From the NCBI GenBank assembly GCA_040772665.1, contig JAXGXT010000002.1:62001-126000 (forward strand): DNA of 64,000 nt. The letters run 5' to 3'. The position numbers were made by a program, and so were the translations under genes. How positions within the stretch are numbered: the first letter of the stretch is position 1; each line of letters begins with the position of its first letter. The stretch comes from JAXGXT01 sp040772665. Its GTDB lineage: Bacteria > Bacillota > Clostridia > Lachnospirales > Anaerotignaceae. This document shows positions 1 to 8,235 of this stretch, piece after piece. The notes beneath the pieces were generated by a model that worked only from the letters and a program-made list of their open reading frames with translations, did not search any database and had not been told where the DNA came from.

Positions 1-903
1 TTAAACGTCGGCTGTTCAAAGCCTGCATCCCAAACCTCGAAAACAAAAATAAGCATTGTTTCAACAATTTTTGCACCATATGATTTTACAAGACAAATAA
101 CAGGGGATAAAGCTGATATAACAATGCTTTTGCCCCCAAGTTCAGAAAGCCATACTTATGAGCCTTCACCAAAGGACAGAATAAAAATTCAAGACTGTGA
201 TGTGTTTGTATATGTGGGAGGTGAATCCGACACTTGGGTTAAAGAAATTTTAGAAACAATTGATACAAGCAAAATGCAGGTTATAACCCTTATGGATTGT
301 GTGGAAACCTTGGAGGAAGAGCTGGTTTTAGGCATGGAGGAGCATGAGCATGAACATGAAGAAGAAAACAAGCATGAGCTTGATGAGCATGTGTGGACTT
401 CGCCTAAAAACGCAGTTCTTATAACCCAAAAAATTTCAAAAGCAATTTGTGAAGCAGATTCAAAAAATGCTGATTATTATGAAAAAAACACAGAAGACTA
501 TATAACAAAACTTAAAGAATTAGACAATAAATTTACGGAAATTGTTGCCCTTTCAAAACGGAAAACCCTTGTTTTCGGCGACAGGTTTCCTTTCAGATAT
601 TTCGCCGAGGCTTACGGGCTTGACTATTATGCACCTTTTTCAGGCTGTTCCACAGCGGCGGATATAAACCCAAAATCGCTTATATTTTTAATTGATAAGG
701 TAAAAGAAGAAAACATTCCCGTTGTTTTTCATATAGAATTATCAAATAAAAAAATAGCCGAAGCCATAAGCGAAGACACAAATGCAAAAGTGATGCTTTT
801 TCATGCCTGCCACAACATAACAAAGGAAGACTTTGAAAACGGTGTGACATATATTGATTTGATGAACCAAAATGCAGAAAATCTTAAGGAGGCGCTTAAT
901 TAA
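1..903 (+). CDS. znuA: Zinc ABC transporter substrate-binding lipoprotein (5'-truncated by window)
   Basis: This is the extracellular metal-binding component of a ZnuABC/AdcABC-type zinc importer. The frame is open from base 1, so the true start lies outside the window; the ATG at 124 is internal. The visible protein (300 residues) begins with a Cys preceded by Asn-Val-Gly, which may be the end of a lipoprotein signal peptide. After it come the SHTYEPSP metal-ligand motif of the cluster A-I family and an acidic, His-rich loop encoded around 330-390 (HEHEHEEENKHE), typical of zinc rather than manganese binders. The ATPase gene follows 1 nt after the stop. The family is clear; zinc specificity is inferred from the His loop. 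Confidence 0.93.
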   Translation, partial: LNVGCSKPASQTSKTKISIVSTIFAPYDFTRQITGDKADITMLLPPSSESHTYEPSPKDRIKIQDCDVFVYVGGESDTWVKEILETIDTSKMQVITLMDCVETLEEELVLGMEEHEHEHEEENKHELDEHVWTSPKNAVLITQKISKAICEADSKNADYYEKNTEDYITKLKELDNKFTEIVALSKRKTLVFGDRFPFRYFAEAYGLDYYAPFSGCSTAADINPKSLIFLIDKVKEENIPVVFHIELSNKKIAEAISEDTNAKVMLFHACHNITKEDFENGVTYIDLMNQNAENLKEALN

Positions 904-904
904 A

Positions 905-1612
905 ATGGCTCTTATAACTTGCCAAAACGCTTCTTTTGGCTATGATGGAACAACTGTTGTAAGCAATTTAAATTTTGAAATAAACAGCGGCGATTATGTT
1001 TGTATAGTCGGCGAAAACGGCTCGGGAAAAAGTACCCTTATAAAAGGTCTTTTACAGCTTAAATCACCGCAAAAAGGCAGCCTTATAATGGGGGATGGTT
1101 TAAAGGCAAAGGAAATAGGTTATCTTCCCCAGCAAAGTGCCGCACAAAAGGACTTTCCTGCAAGTGTGTGGGAGGTTGTGATTTCAGGACGTTTAAGCTC
1201 AAGGGGGATATTTCCTTTTTATTCAGCGGAAGATAAAAAGATTGCAAAACAAAACCTTAAACTTCTTGGAATTGAAGACTTGAAAAACAAATGCTACAGG
1301 GAACTGTCAGGGGGACAGCAGCAAAGGGTTCTTCTTGCCCGTGCTTTATGTGCAACACAAAAAGTTCTTCTTTTGGACGAGCCTGTTTCAGGTCTTGACC
1401 CAAAAGTGACACAAGAGTTTTATAACCTTATGGAAAAAATCAATAAAGCTGAAAAAATAGCCATTATAATGGTTTCGCACGACATACAAAGCGCAGTAAA
1501 GTATGCAGACTATATACTTCATCTGCATAATAAACAGCTTTTTTACGGAAAAAAGGAAGACTATGTAAACTCTTTGGAGTGCAGCTGTTTTTTAGGAGGA
1601 CAAAATGATTAA
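905..1612 (+). CDS. znuC: Zinc ABC transporter ATP-binding protein
   Basis: This is the ATPase of the zinc importer, 235 residues. Visible motifs are Walker A GENGSGKST (about residues 36-44), the signature LSGGQQQRV, Walker B VLLLDEP and the switch His in SHD. I chose the ATG at 905 because AAGGAGG at 886-892 precedes it and the N-terminus then matches the family (MALITCQNASFGYDG); an upstream in-frame start at 872 would overlap znuA. The stop overlaps the znuB start by 8 nt, so the two are translationally coupled. Confidence 0.95.
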   Translation: MALITCQNASFGYDGTTVVSNLNFEINSGDYVCIVGENGSGKSTLIKGLLQLKSPQKGSLIMGDGLKAKEIGYLPQQSAAQKDFPASVWEVVISGRLSSRGIFPFYSAEDKKIAKQNLKLLGIEDLKNKCYRELSGGQQQRVLLARALCATQKVLLLDEPVSGLDPKVTQEFYNLMEKINKAEKIAIIMVSHDIQSAVKYADYILHLHNKQLFYGKKEDYVNSLECSCFLGGQND

Positions 1613-2432
1613 CACATTAACGGAGATGTTTTCATACACCTTTATTGTGCGGGCTGTTATTGTAGGGGTTCTTGTTTCTCTTTGCGCATCTCTTCTTGGT
1701 GTAAGCCTTGTGCTTAAAAGGTACTCAATGATTGGTGATGGGCTTTCACATGTTGGTTTTGGTGCTTTATCAATAGCCATGGCTTTAAACGCCTCGCCTT
1801 TGGCAGTTTCAATACCCGTTGTTGTTACAGCCGCTTTTCTGATTTTAAGATTAAGCGGAAACAGCAAAATTAAAGGTGATGCGGCAATCGCCCTTATATC
1901 CACAAGTTCCTTGGCAATGGGGATAGTTGTGGTTTCACTTACGACAGGCATGAACACGGATGTGTATAACTATATGTTTGGAAGCATTCTTGCCATGAGT
2001 CAAAGCGATGTGAACTTAAGCATTATTCTTTGTGTTTCTGTACTTATTCTTTATATATTTTTTTATAACAAAATATTTGCTGTAACCTTTGATGAAAACT
2101 TTGCAAAGGCAACCGGCACAAAAGCAGGGATTTACAACATGCTTATAGCTTTTTTAACGGCAATCACCATTGTTTTAGGTATGAGAATGATGGGGGCTCT
2201 TTTGATTTCAAGCCTGATAATATTTCCGTCTTTAACATCTATGCGAATATGCAAAACCTTTAAAGGTGTAACTATATCCTCAGCAATAGTTTCAATATCT
2301 TGTTTTGTTATAGGTGTTATAATTTCCTATACAAAAGCCACTCCAACAGGAGCAAGTGTTGTTGTGGTTAACATAGTTGTGTTTTTGCTGTTTTCTGCTT
2401 TTGGGCGAATAAGAAATAATATGGGGTTGTAA
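1605..2432 (+). CDS. znuB: Zinc ABC transporter permease
   Basis: This is the membrane component of the ABC-3 (ZnuB/AdcB) family, 275 residues with about eight hydrophobic segments. Family-typical stretches include SLLGVSLVLKRYSMIGDGLSHVGF near the N-terminus and the MRMMGALLISSLIIFP block near residue 195. An AGGAGG just upstream lies inside the end of znuC. It is the last gene of the znu operon; no U-tailed terminator follows directly, only palindromic repeat DNA from about 2600. Confidence 0.94.
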   Translation: MINTLTEMFSYTFIVRAVIVGVLVSLCASLLGVSLVLKRYSMIGDGLSHVGFGALSIAMALNASPLAVSIPVVVTAAFLILRLSGNSKIKGDAAIALISTSSLAMGIVVVSLTTGMNTDVYNYMFGSILAMSQSDVNLSIILCVSVLILYIFFYNKIFAVTFDENFAKATGTKAGIYNMLIAFLTAITIVLGMRMMGALLISSLIIFPSLTSMRICKTFKGVTISSAIVSISCFVIGVIISYTKATPTGASVVVVNIVVFLLFSAFGRIRNNMGL

Positions 2433-2826
2433 CATTTTTGCAGGCTGAAGGGTACAGGGTATGAAAAAGGCTTGAAGTAACAGGAAAAAGGTAAAGATGA
2501 GTTTTTTTGTCAGACAAAAATAATCTTTATGAAGAGATGCTGTTTATTTTTTGCATCAGTTTGGATAATTATACAGTCTTTGGGTAAAATTCAAGATTTT
2601 TCAACAATTAAGGGGTATCCTTTCGGATACCCCTGAGAACGTAGACAAAGTCAAAACCTTGAGGGCTTTGCCCTCAAACACCCACAAGGGTTTTACTGTC
2701 AGGAATTTGCTACGCAAACCGCTACTTCGTTCAGCACTTTTTCTTACAAAAAAGCGGCTTTGCCGTCGGATTTCTTTCCGATGCCAAGCGTCGGTGTTTA
2801 TCTTTAACCTTCCTACTTGACCCATC

Positions 2827-2915
2827 TAAAACCGCATGAATATGCGGTTTTGATAAAAGTTTTTGGTCTTGCTTTTTTCAAAAAGCAAGTGGGGTTGGGC
2901 AACGCCCAAGGTTTG
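2827..2915 (+). repeat. Dispersed palindromic element B (copy 1)
   Basis: This element of about 90 bp contains three consecutive palindromes: AAAACCGCA/TGCGGTTTT, GCTTTTTTCAAAAAGC and GGGCAACGCCC. An inverted copy with the same order of palindromes is at 33012-33095. Differences between the copies are mostly in loops or are compensated across stems, which suggests structure is conserved. Confidence 0.75.
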
Positions 2916-2926
2916 TCTTTAGTCTG

Positions 2927-2998
2927 CTGCAAATTTCATTTGCAGGAGAGCCTAAACGGCTTTGCCGCCGCTTTCTTTTGTTTTTATGGTATAATAAC
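2927..2998 (+). promoter_or_regulatory. Short copy of hairpin repeat family A ending in an extended -10 promoter for murE
   Basis: The 72-bp unit begins with the CTGCAAAT/ATTTGCAG hairpin and the AGAGCC..GGCT hairpin. It lacks the two middle hairpins of the full unit and ends in CTTTCTTTTG followed by TATGGTATAAT (2985-2995), an extended -10 (TGG before TATAAT). No good -35 is present. The murE start lies about 55 bp downstream, and this is the only evident promoter in front of the murE-ftsW operon. Promoter activity is inferred from sequence. Confidence 0.6.
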
Positions 2999-3049
2999 CC
3001 AGTTAAAGGCTTAATAAATTTTAATCGGTTGATTGGAGGACAGAATTTA

Positions 3050-4498
3050 ATGAAGCTTAGAGATATGTTTGAAAATATAAGCTGTGAAATTATTCAAGGC
3101 GACATGGAAACCGATGTTTCGGGAATAGCCTATGATTCAAGAAATGTTAAAGACGGAGAAGTTTTTGTATGTGTTTCAGGTTTTAAAGTTGACGGACACA
3201 GTTTTATAGAAAATGCACTTAAAAAAGGAGCGGCCGCAATAGTTGCGGAAAAAGAAGTTGAGATACCACAGGGAATAAGCCTTATAAGGGTTAAAAACTC
3301 CAGAGCTGCACTTGCTCAAATGAGCGCTAATTATTTTAACAAACCTTCGGAAAAAATGACACTTATAGGTGTTACGGGAACAAACGGAAAAACTTCCGTA
3401 ACATACATTATTAAAAGTGTTTTAGATAAAACAAAACACAATGTGGGAATTATTGGAACAATTGAAAACAAAATCGGAAACGAAGTTATACCTACAGAAA
3501 GAACTACACCTGAAAGTTTTGAGGTTCAAAAGCTTTTTAAACAAATGAAAGATGCAGACGTTAATGATGTGGTTATGGAGGTTTCTTCTCATGCTCTTGA
3601 CCTTAATCGTGTGGATGCTTGTGATTTTGATATTGGTGTTTTCACAAACCTTACACAAGACCATTTGGATTATCATATAACAATGGAAAATTATAGAGAT
3701 GCAAAGGCAAAGCTTTTTGAAAAGGCAAAAAAATCTGTTATAAATATTGATGATTCTTATGGGGAATACATGCTTAAAGCTTCAAAGGGTGAAGTTATAA
3801 CATACGGCATTGAAAAAAATGCTGATATCTGTGCAGAAAACATTAAAATTACAGCAGATGGCGTTAGTTTTATTCTTGTATACGGCAACAGTTCCTACAC
3901 AGTAAAACTTAATATACCCGGAAAGTTTAGTATATACAATGCTCTTGGAGCGTTTGGGGCTTGTTTATTTATGGGCATTCCCATAGAAGATATAATTGAG
4001 GGAATTGAGGGTATAGAAGGGGTTAAGGGAAGGTTTCAGGTTATTAAAGGAAAAAACAACATAAATGCTGTTGTTGACTATGCGCATACTCCCGACGGCA
4101 TTGAAAATATATTAAACACAGCAAGAGAATTTGTTAAAGGAAGAATTATAACTGTTTTTGGCTGCGGCGGCGACAGGGATAAAACAAAACGTCCGATTAT
4201 GGGTGAAATTGCAGGAAGATTGTCGCATTTTTGCATAATAACAAGTGACAACCCAAGAAGTGAAAACCCTGAGGCAATTTTAAAAGACATTGAAGAAGGA
4301 ATATCTAAAACACAATGTTCCTATACAAAAGTTGCTGACAGACGTGAAGCCATTTTTAAAGCTGTGGAAATGGCCGAAGAAAATGACCTTATTGTTGTTG
4401 CGGGGAAAGGCCATGAAACATATCAAATTTTTTCCCACAGAACAATCCATTTTGATGATGCAGAAGTTATTAAGGAAGCCTTTGGGGAGGATAATTAA
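3050..4498 (+). CDS. murE: UDP-MurNAc-tripeptide ligase (meso-diaminopimelate-adding)
   Basis: This cytoplasmic ligase adds the third amino acid to UDP-MurNAc-L-Ala-D-Glu in peptidoglycan synthesis. It has 482 residues: an N-terminal Mur ligase domain, the ATP-binding GVTGTNGKTS loop near residue 109 and the C-terminal DNPRSENP motif. DNPR is the signature of enzymes that take meso-diaminopimelate rather than lysine. The ATG at 3050 follows GGAGG at 3035-3039; upstream in-frame starts would run through the repeat and lack a ribosome-binding site. First gene of a tight operon that continues into murF with a 1-nt overlap. Confidence 0.96.
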   Translation: MKLRDMFENISCEIIQGDMETDVSGIAYDSRNVKDGEVFVCVSGFKVDGHSFIENALKKGAAAIVAEKEVEIPQGISLIRVKNSRAALAQMSANYFNKPSEKMTLIGVTGTNGKTSVTYIIKSVLDKTKHNVGIIGTIENKIGNEVIPTERTTPESFEVQKLFKQMKDADVNDVVMEVSSHALDLNRVDACDFDIGVFTNLTQDHLDYHITMENYRDAKAKLFEKAKKSVINIDDSYGEYMLKASKGEVITYGIEKNADICAENIKITADGVSFILVYGNSSYTVKLNIPGKFSIYNALGAFGACLFMGIPIEDIIEGIEGIEGVKGRFQVIKGKNNINAVVDYAHTPDGIENILNTAREFVKGRIITVFGCGGDRDKTKRPIMGEIAGRLSHFCIITSDNPRSENPEAILKDIEEGISKTQCSYTKVADRREAIFKAVEMAEENDLIVVAGKGHETYQIFSHRTIHFDDAEVIKEAFGEDN

Positions 4499-5862
4499 TG
4501 AAACCCATAAGTTTAGATGAAATCTGCTGTGCTCTTGGCGGCAGATTTCAAAATATAGTTAAAAATAAAAAGATTTATGCCATAACAACCGATACAAGAG
4601 AAATAGAAAAAGATTGTCTTTTTGTTCCTATAAAAGGTGAAAACTTTGATGGACATGATTTTATTTTAAAAGCCTTTGAAGAGGGTGCCATATGTGCTTT
4701 AAGCGAAAAGCATATTGACACTGAAAAGCCTGTTATTTTAGTTGATGATACAAGAAAGGCATTTCGTGACCTTGCCATGTATTATCTTACGCTTTTTAAC
4801 GTAAAGGTTGTGGCGGTTACAGGAAGTGTGGGCAAAACCACAACAAAAGATATTATTGCGTCAGTTCTTTCCCAAAAATACAATGTACTGAAAACCCAAG
4901 GGAATTTTAATAATGAAATAGGTCTTCCAAAAACAATTTTCAACCTTACGGACAAGCATGAAGTTGCTGTTTTTGAAATGGGAATGAATAATTTTGGGGA
5001 AATAAAAAATTTAAGTGAAATTGCTAAACCTAATATTGGAGTTATAACAAATATAGGTGTTTCTCATATTGAAAATTTAGGAAGTCGTGAAGGTATTCTT
5101 AAAGCAAAACTGGAAATCTTTGATTATATGAAAAAAGACGGAATTGCTGTTTTAAACGCAGATGATGATATGCTTCAAACCTTTAAAAATAAAGATAATA
5201 TAAAAACATTATGGTTTGGAATTGAAAACAAAAAAGATTATTATGCTCAAAACTTAGTTCCAAAAGGCATTGAGGGAATTGATGCAAGGCTTTGCTTTCA
5301 AGATAAATATATAGATGTTTCAATAAAAGTTCCGGGCAAGCACATGGTGCTTAATTCCCTTTGTGCGGCGGCTGTGGGCAACAGCCTTGGCCTTAGCACA
5401 GAAGAAATAAAAAAAGGAATAGAAACCTTTGTGCCTACTCAAATGAGAATGTCTGTAACAAAAACAAAAGGTGGCATAACTCTTATAAATGATGCATACA
5501 ATGCAAACCCTGTTTCAGTTAAAGCGGCAATTGATGTGCTTTGTTTTGGAGAGGGAAGAAAAATTGCTGTTTTGGGAGATATGTTTGAGCTTGGAGAGTT
5601 TTCTGACAGCCTTCATTTTCAAGTAGGAGAATATGCGGCGGAAAAATCAGTTGATGTTTTAATATGCATAGGAAAAAATGCACATAACATATATAAGGGT
5701 GCTGTTTCTAAAGACTTAAACGCCATATATTTTTCAACACAGGAAGAGTTTTTGGAAAACCATTTAGACAGATTTTTTAAAGACGGGGATGTATGCCTTG
5801 TTAAGGCATCAAGGGGTATGCACTTTGAAAAAATCGCAGAAAAAATACAAGAGGTGAAATAA
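4498..5862 (+). CDS. murF: UDP-MurNAc-tripeptide-D-Ala-D-Ala ligase
   Basis: MurF joins D-alanyl-D-alanine to the UDP-MurNAc-tripeptide, completing the pentapeptide precursor. It has 454 residues, with the ATP loop GSVGKTTTKD near residue 110, the FEMGMNNFGEI segment typical of MurF, and NDAYNANPVS in the C-terminal half. The A of its ATG is the last base of the murE stop codon. The GGGGAGG ribosome-binding site lies inside the end of murE. Confidence 0.96.
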   Translation: MKPISLDEICCALGGRFQNIVKNKKIYAITTDTREIEKDCLFVPIKGENFDGHDFILKAFEEGAICALSEKHIDTEKPVILVDDTRKAFRDLAMYYLTLFNVKVVAVTGSVGKTTTKDIIASVLSQKYNVLKTQGNFNNEIGLPKTIFNLTDKHEVAVFEMGMNNFGEIKNLSEIAKPNIGVITNIGVSHIENLGSREGILKAKLEIFDYMKKDGIAVLNADDDMLQTFKNKDNIKTLWFGIENKKDYYAQNLVPKGIEGIDARLCFQDKYIDVSIKVPGKHMVLNSLCAAAVGNSLGLSTEEIKKGIETFVPTQMRMSVTKTKGGITLINDAYNANPVSVKAAIDVLCFGEGRKIAVLGDMFELGEFSDSLHFQVGEYAAEKSVDVLICIGKNAHNIYKGAVSKDLNAIYFSTQEEFLENHLDRFFKDGDVCLVKASRGMHFEKIAEKIQEVK

Positions 5863-6831
5863 GTGGGTTCACTTGAATTTTCGGTTTATGCAATAATTAT
5901 AGCTTTCATTTTAGGGATGATTTTTTGTCCTTTATTAATACCTTTTCTTCACAGGCTAAAATATGGTCAGATGGTTCGTGACGACGGGCCTGAAAGCCAT
6001 TTGAAAAAAAGCGGCACACCCACAATGGGCGGAATTGCAATTTTAGCGGCTTTTTTTGTTACAAGTATTCTTTTTTCAAAAGAAAATCCTGACGGAGTTG
6101 CTGTTATGCTTGTGACAATGGGCTTTGGGGCAATTGGTTTTCTTGATGATTATATTAAGGTTGTAAAAAAACGCTCCCTTGGACTTCGTGCATATCAAAA
6201 GATTGTTTTTCAGCTGATTGTTACAGTTGTTTTCGGGGTTTACATGTATAAAAGAAATATAGGCACTGCTGTGCTTATTCCTTTTACAAACGGTTTTACT
6301 TTAGACTTAGGAGTTATTTTCTGGCTGTTTTTTGTGGTTGTTATGCTTGGAAGCGTAAATGGAGTTAACTTAACCGATGGTCTTGACGGTCTTGCCAGCG
6401 GGGTTACCCTTATTGTTGCTGCATTTTTTATGATAGTTTCATGGGCGGCGGGAAGCGGTATTACAGTAATATGCGGCGCTGTTATAGGAAGCCTTTTTGC
6501 TTTTCTTATTTTTAATTCTTATCCTGCAAAGGTGTTTATGGGAGATACAGGTTCTCTTGCTTTGGGAGGGTTTGTTGCGTCAACGGCACTTATTTTAAAA
6601 ATGCCTGTTTTTATACTTCTTGTTGGAATAATTTATCTTGTGGAAAGTGTTTCTGTTATTTTACAAGTGGCTTGGTATAAAAAAACAAAAAAAAGAATTT
6701 TTAAAATGGCTCCTATACATCATCATTTTGAATTAAGCGGCTGGAGTGAAACAAAGGTTGTAACGGTGTTTTATATTATAACAGCTTTAATGTGTCTTGT
6801 GGCTTTTTTAGGAAGTAAATATATGTTTTAG
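5863..6831 (+). CDS. mraY: Phospho-N-acetylmuramoyl-pentapeptide transferase
   Basis: This integral membrane enzyme transfers phospho-MurNAc-pentapeptide to undecaprenyl phosphate, forming lipid I. It has 322 residues and about ten membrane segments, with the family motifs GGIAIL, FLDDYIK, NLTDGLDGLA and PIHHHFELSGW. It starts with GTG directly after the murF stop codon, with GAGGTG just upstream inside murF. Confidence 0.96.
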   Translation: MGSLEFSVYAIIIAFILGMIFCPLLIPFLHRLKYGQMVRDDGPESHLKKSGTPTMGGIAILAAFFVTSILFSKENPDGVAVMLVTMGFGAIGFLDDYIKVVKKRSLGLRAYQKIVFQLIVTVVFGVYMYKRNIGTAVLIPFTNGFTLDLGVIFWLFFVVVMLGSVNGVNLTDGLDGLASGVTLIVAAFFMIVSWAAGSGITVICGAVIGSLFAFLIFNSYPAKVFMGDTGSLALGGFVASTALILKMPVFILLVGIIYLVESVSVILQVAWYKKTKKRIFKMAPIHHHFELSGWSETKVVTVFYIITALMCLVAFLGSKYMF

Positions 6832-6846
6832 AAGGAAGGCTTATAA

Positions 6847-8211
6847 ATGGATTTAAAAAATAAAAGGGTACTTGTGTGCGGAATGGCAAAAAGCGGTGTT
6901 TCAGCCTCATTTCTTGCTAAAAACAAAGGTGCCCACGTTATTTTGCAGGATATAAAAAAAAGAGAAGACTTAGGTGATATTTCAGAACTTGAAAAAAGGG
7001 GAATAGAGTTTTATTTAGGTAAAAACCCTGATGAAATAATTTCACAAATGGATTTGGTTATTGTAAGCCCCGGAATACCAACAAGCCTTCCGTTTTTTGA
7101 AATTGCTGAAAATGCGGGAGTTAAAATTATAAGCGAGGTAGAGTTAAGCTATTATTTCACACCGTGTAAAATTGCTGCCATAACAGGCACAAACGGAAAA
7201 ACAACCACAACAGCTTTGACAGGCGAGATTATGAAAAAAAAGTTTCCTAATGCCGCAGTAGTAGGCAACATAGGAATACCATATTCAAAAGAAGTTGAAA
7301 GACTTACGAAGGATGATTATGTTGTTGCGGAAATCAGCAGTTTTCAAATGGAAAAGGCATATGAATTTCATCCTCATATAAGTGCTGTTTTAAACATTGC
7401 GCCCGACCATTTGGATAGACACAAAACCCTTGAATGTTATATTTCAATGAAAGAAAAGGTGTTTCAAAATCAAACCCAAGAAGATTTTATTGTTTTAAAC
7501 CATGACGATTTAACAACAAGAAGAATGTCGGAAAAAACAAAAGCCAAAGCTTTCTTTTTTAGCAGCAAGGAAAAACTTCAAGAGGGAATATATCTTGATA
7601 ATAAAAATATAATTGTAAAATGGGGTCAAATTAATTCTGTGCTTATTTCCGTTGATGAATTAAAAATCTTGGGAGTTCATAATTATGAAAATGTTATGGC
7701 GGCAGCCGCAATAGGTTTTTGTGCAGGAGTTTCGTTCACAGACATTGCTGAAACACTCAAAAGTTTTAAAGGGGTTGAGCATAGAATTGAATATGTTGAT
7801 ACTGTTTGCGGAGTTGATTATTATAACGACAGCAAAGCCACAAATGTGGATGCCGCAATAAAAGGAATTATGTCAATGGAAAAGCCTTGTATTCTCATTG
7901 GAGGAGGGTATGACAAAGGCTCTGAATATACTTTATGGGCAGAAAAGTTTAAAGGCAGAGTTAAACACCTTGTTTTACTTGGTGCTACTGCTGAAAAAAT
8001 AGCAGACTGCTGCAAAGAGATAGACTTTGAGGATTTTACAAAGGTAGAAACTTTTAAAGAAGCTTTTGAACTTTGCCGTAAATTAGCAAAGGAAGGTGAC
8101 TGTGTACTTCTTTCACCTGCATGTGCAAGTTGGGGAATGTTTGATAATTATGAACAGCGTGGCAATGTTTTTAAAGATATGGTTAAAGAAGCAAGCATGA
8201 AATTCAAATAG
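6847..8211 (+). CDS. murD: UDP-MurNAc-L-alanine-D-glutamate ligase
   Basis: MurD adds D-glutamate to UDP-MurNAc-L-alanine. It has 454 residues: an N-terminal Rossmann domain with GMAKSGVSA, the ATP loop GTNGKTTTTA near residue 118, NIAPDHLDRH, and the C-terminal LLSPACASWGMFDNYEQRG block that is diagnostic of MurD. It sits 15 nt after mraY with GAAGGAAGG upstream. Confidence 0.96.
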   Translation: MDLKNKRVLVCGMAKSGVSASFLAKNKGAHVILQDIKKREDLGDISELEKRGIEFYLGKNPDEIISQMDLVIVSPGIPTSLPFFEIAENAGVKIISEVELSYYFTPCKIAAITGTNGKTTTTALTGEIMKKKFPNAAVVGNIGIPYSKEVERLTKDDYVVAEISSFQMEKAYEFHPHISAVLNIAPDHLDRHKTLECYISMKEKVFQNQTQEDFIVLNHDDLTTRRMSEKTKAKAFFFSSKEKLQEGIYLDNKNIIVKWGQINSVLISVDELKILGVHNYENVMAAAAIGFCAGVSFTDIAETLKSFKGVEHRIEYVDTVCGVDYYNDSKATNVDAAIKGIMSMEKPCILIGGGYDKGSEYTLWAEKFKGRVKHLVLLGATAEKIADCCKEIDFEDFTKVETFKEAFELCRKLAKEGDCVLLSPACASWGMFDNYEQRGNVFKDMVKEASMKFK

Positions 8212-8235
8212 AAGTTAAGCAAGGCGGTGAAAAGT

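Larger units (their letters stand above)
2433..3049. repeat. Composite palindromic repeat region between znuB and murE
   Basis: This 617-bp stretch carries no convincing gene. It holds a series of perfect or near-perfect hairpins. AGGGGTATCC/GGATACCCCT lies at 2611-2634 and TTGAGGGC/GCCCTCAA at 2659-2677. An AAAACCGCA/TGCGGTTTT element starts near 2827. A truncated copy (2927-2998) of the hairpin repeat family found in tandem at 45248-45714 closes the stretch. The short ORFs that can be drawn through it have no ribosome-binding site and are products of the repeats. Confidence 0.8.

Noticed and set aside
872..904. Upstream start for znuC at 872
   Set aside because: It would overlap znuA and add an unrelated N-terminus; the ATG at 905 is properly spaced after AAGGAGG.
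2817..3014. ORF of 65 codons between znuB and murE
   Set aside because: It runs through the palindromic repeats with no ribosome-binding site; frame openness is a product of the repeats.
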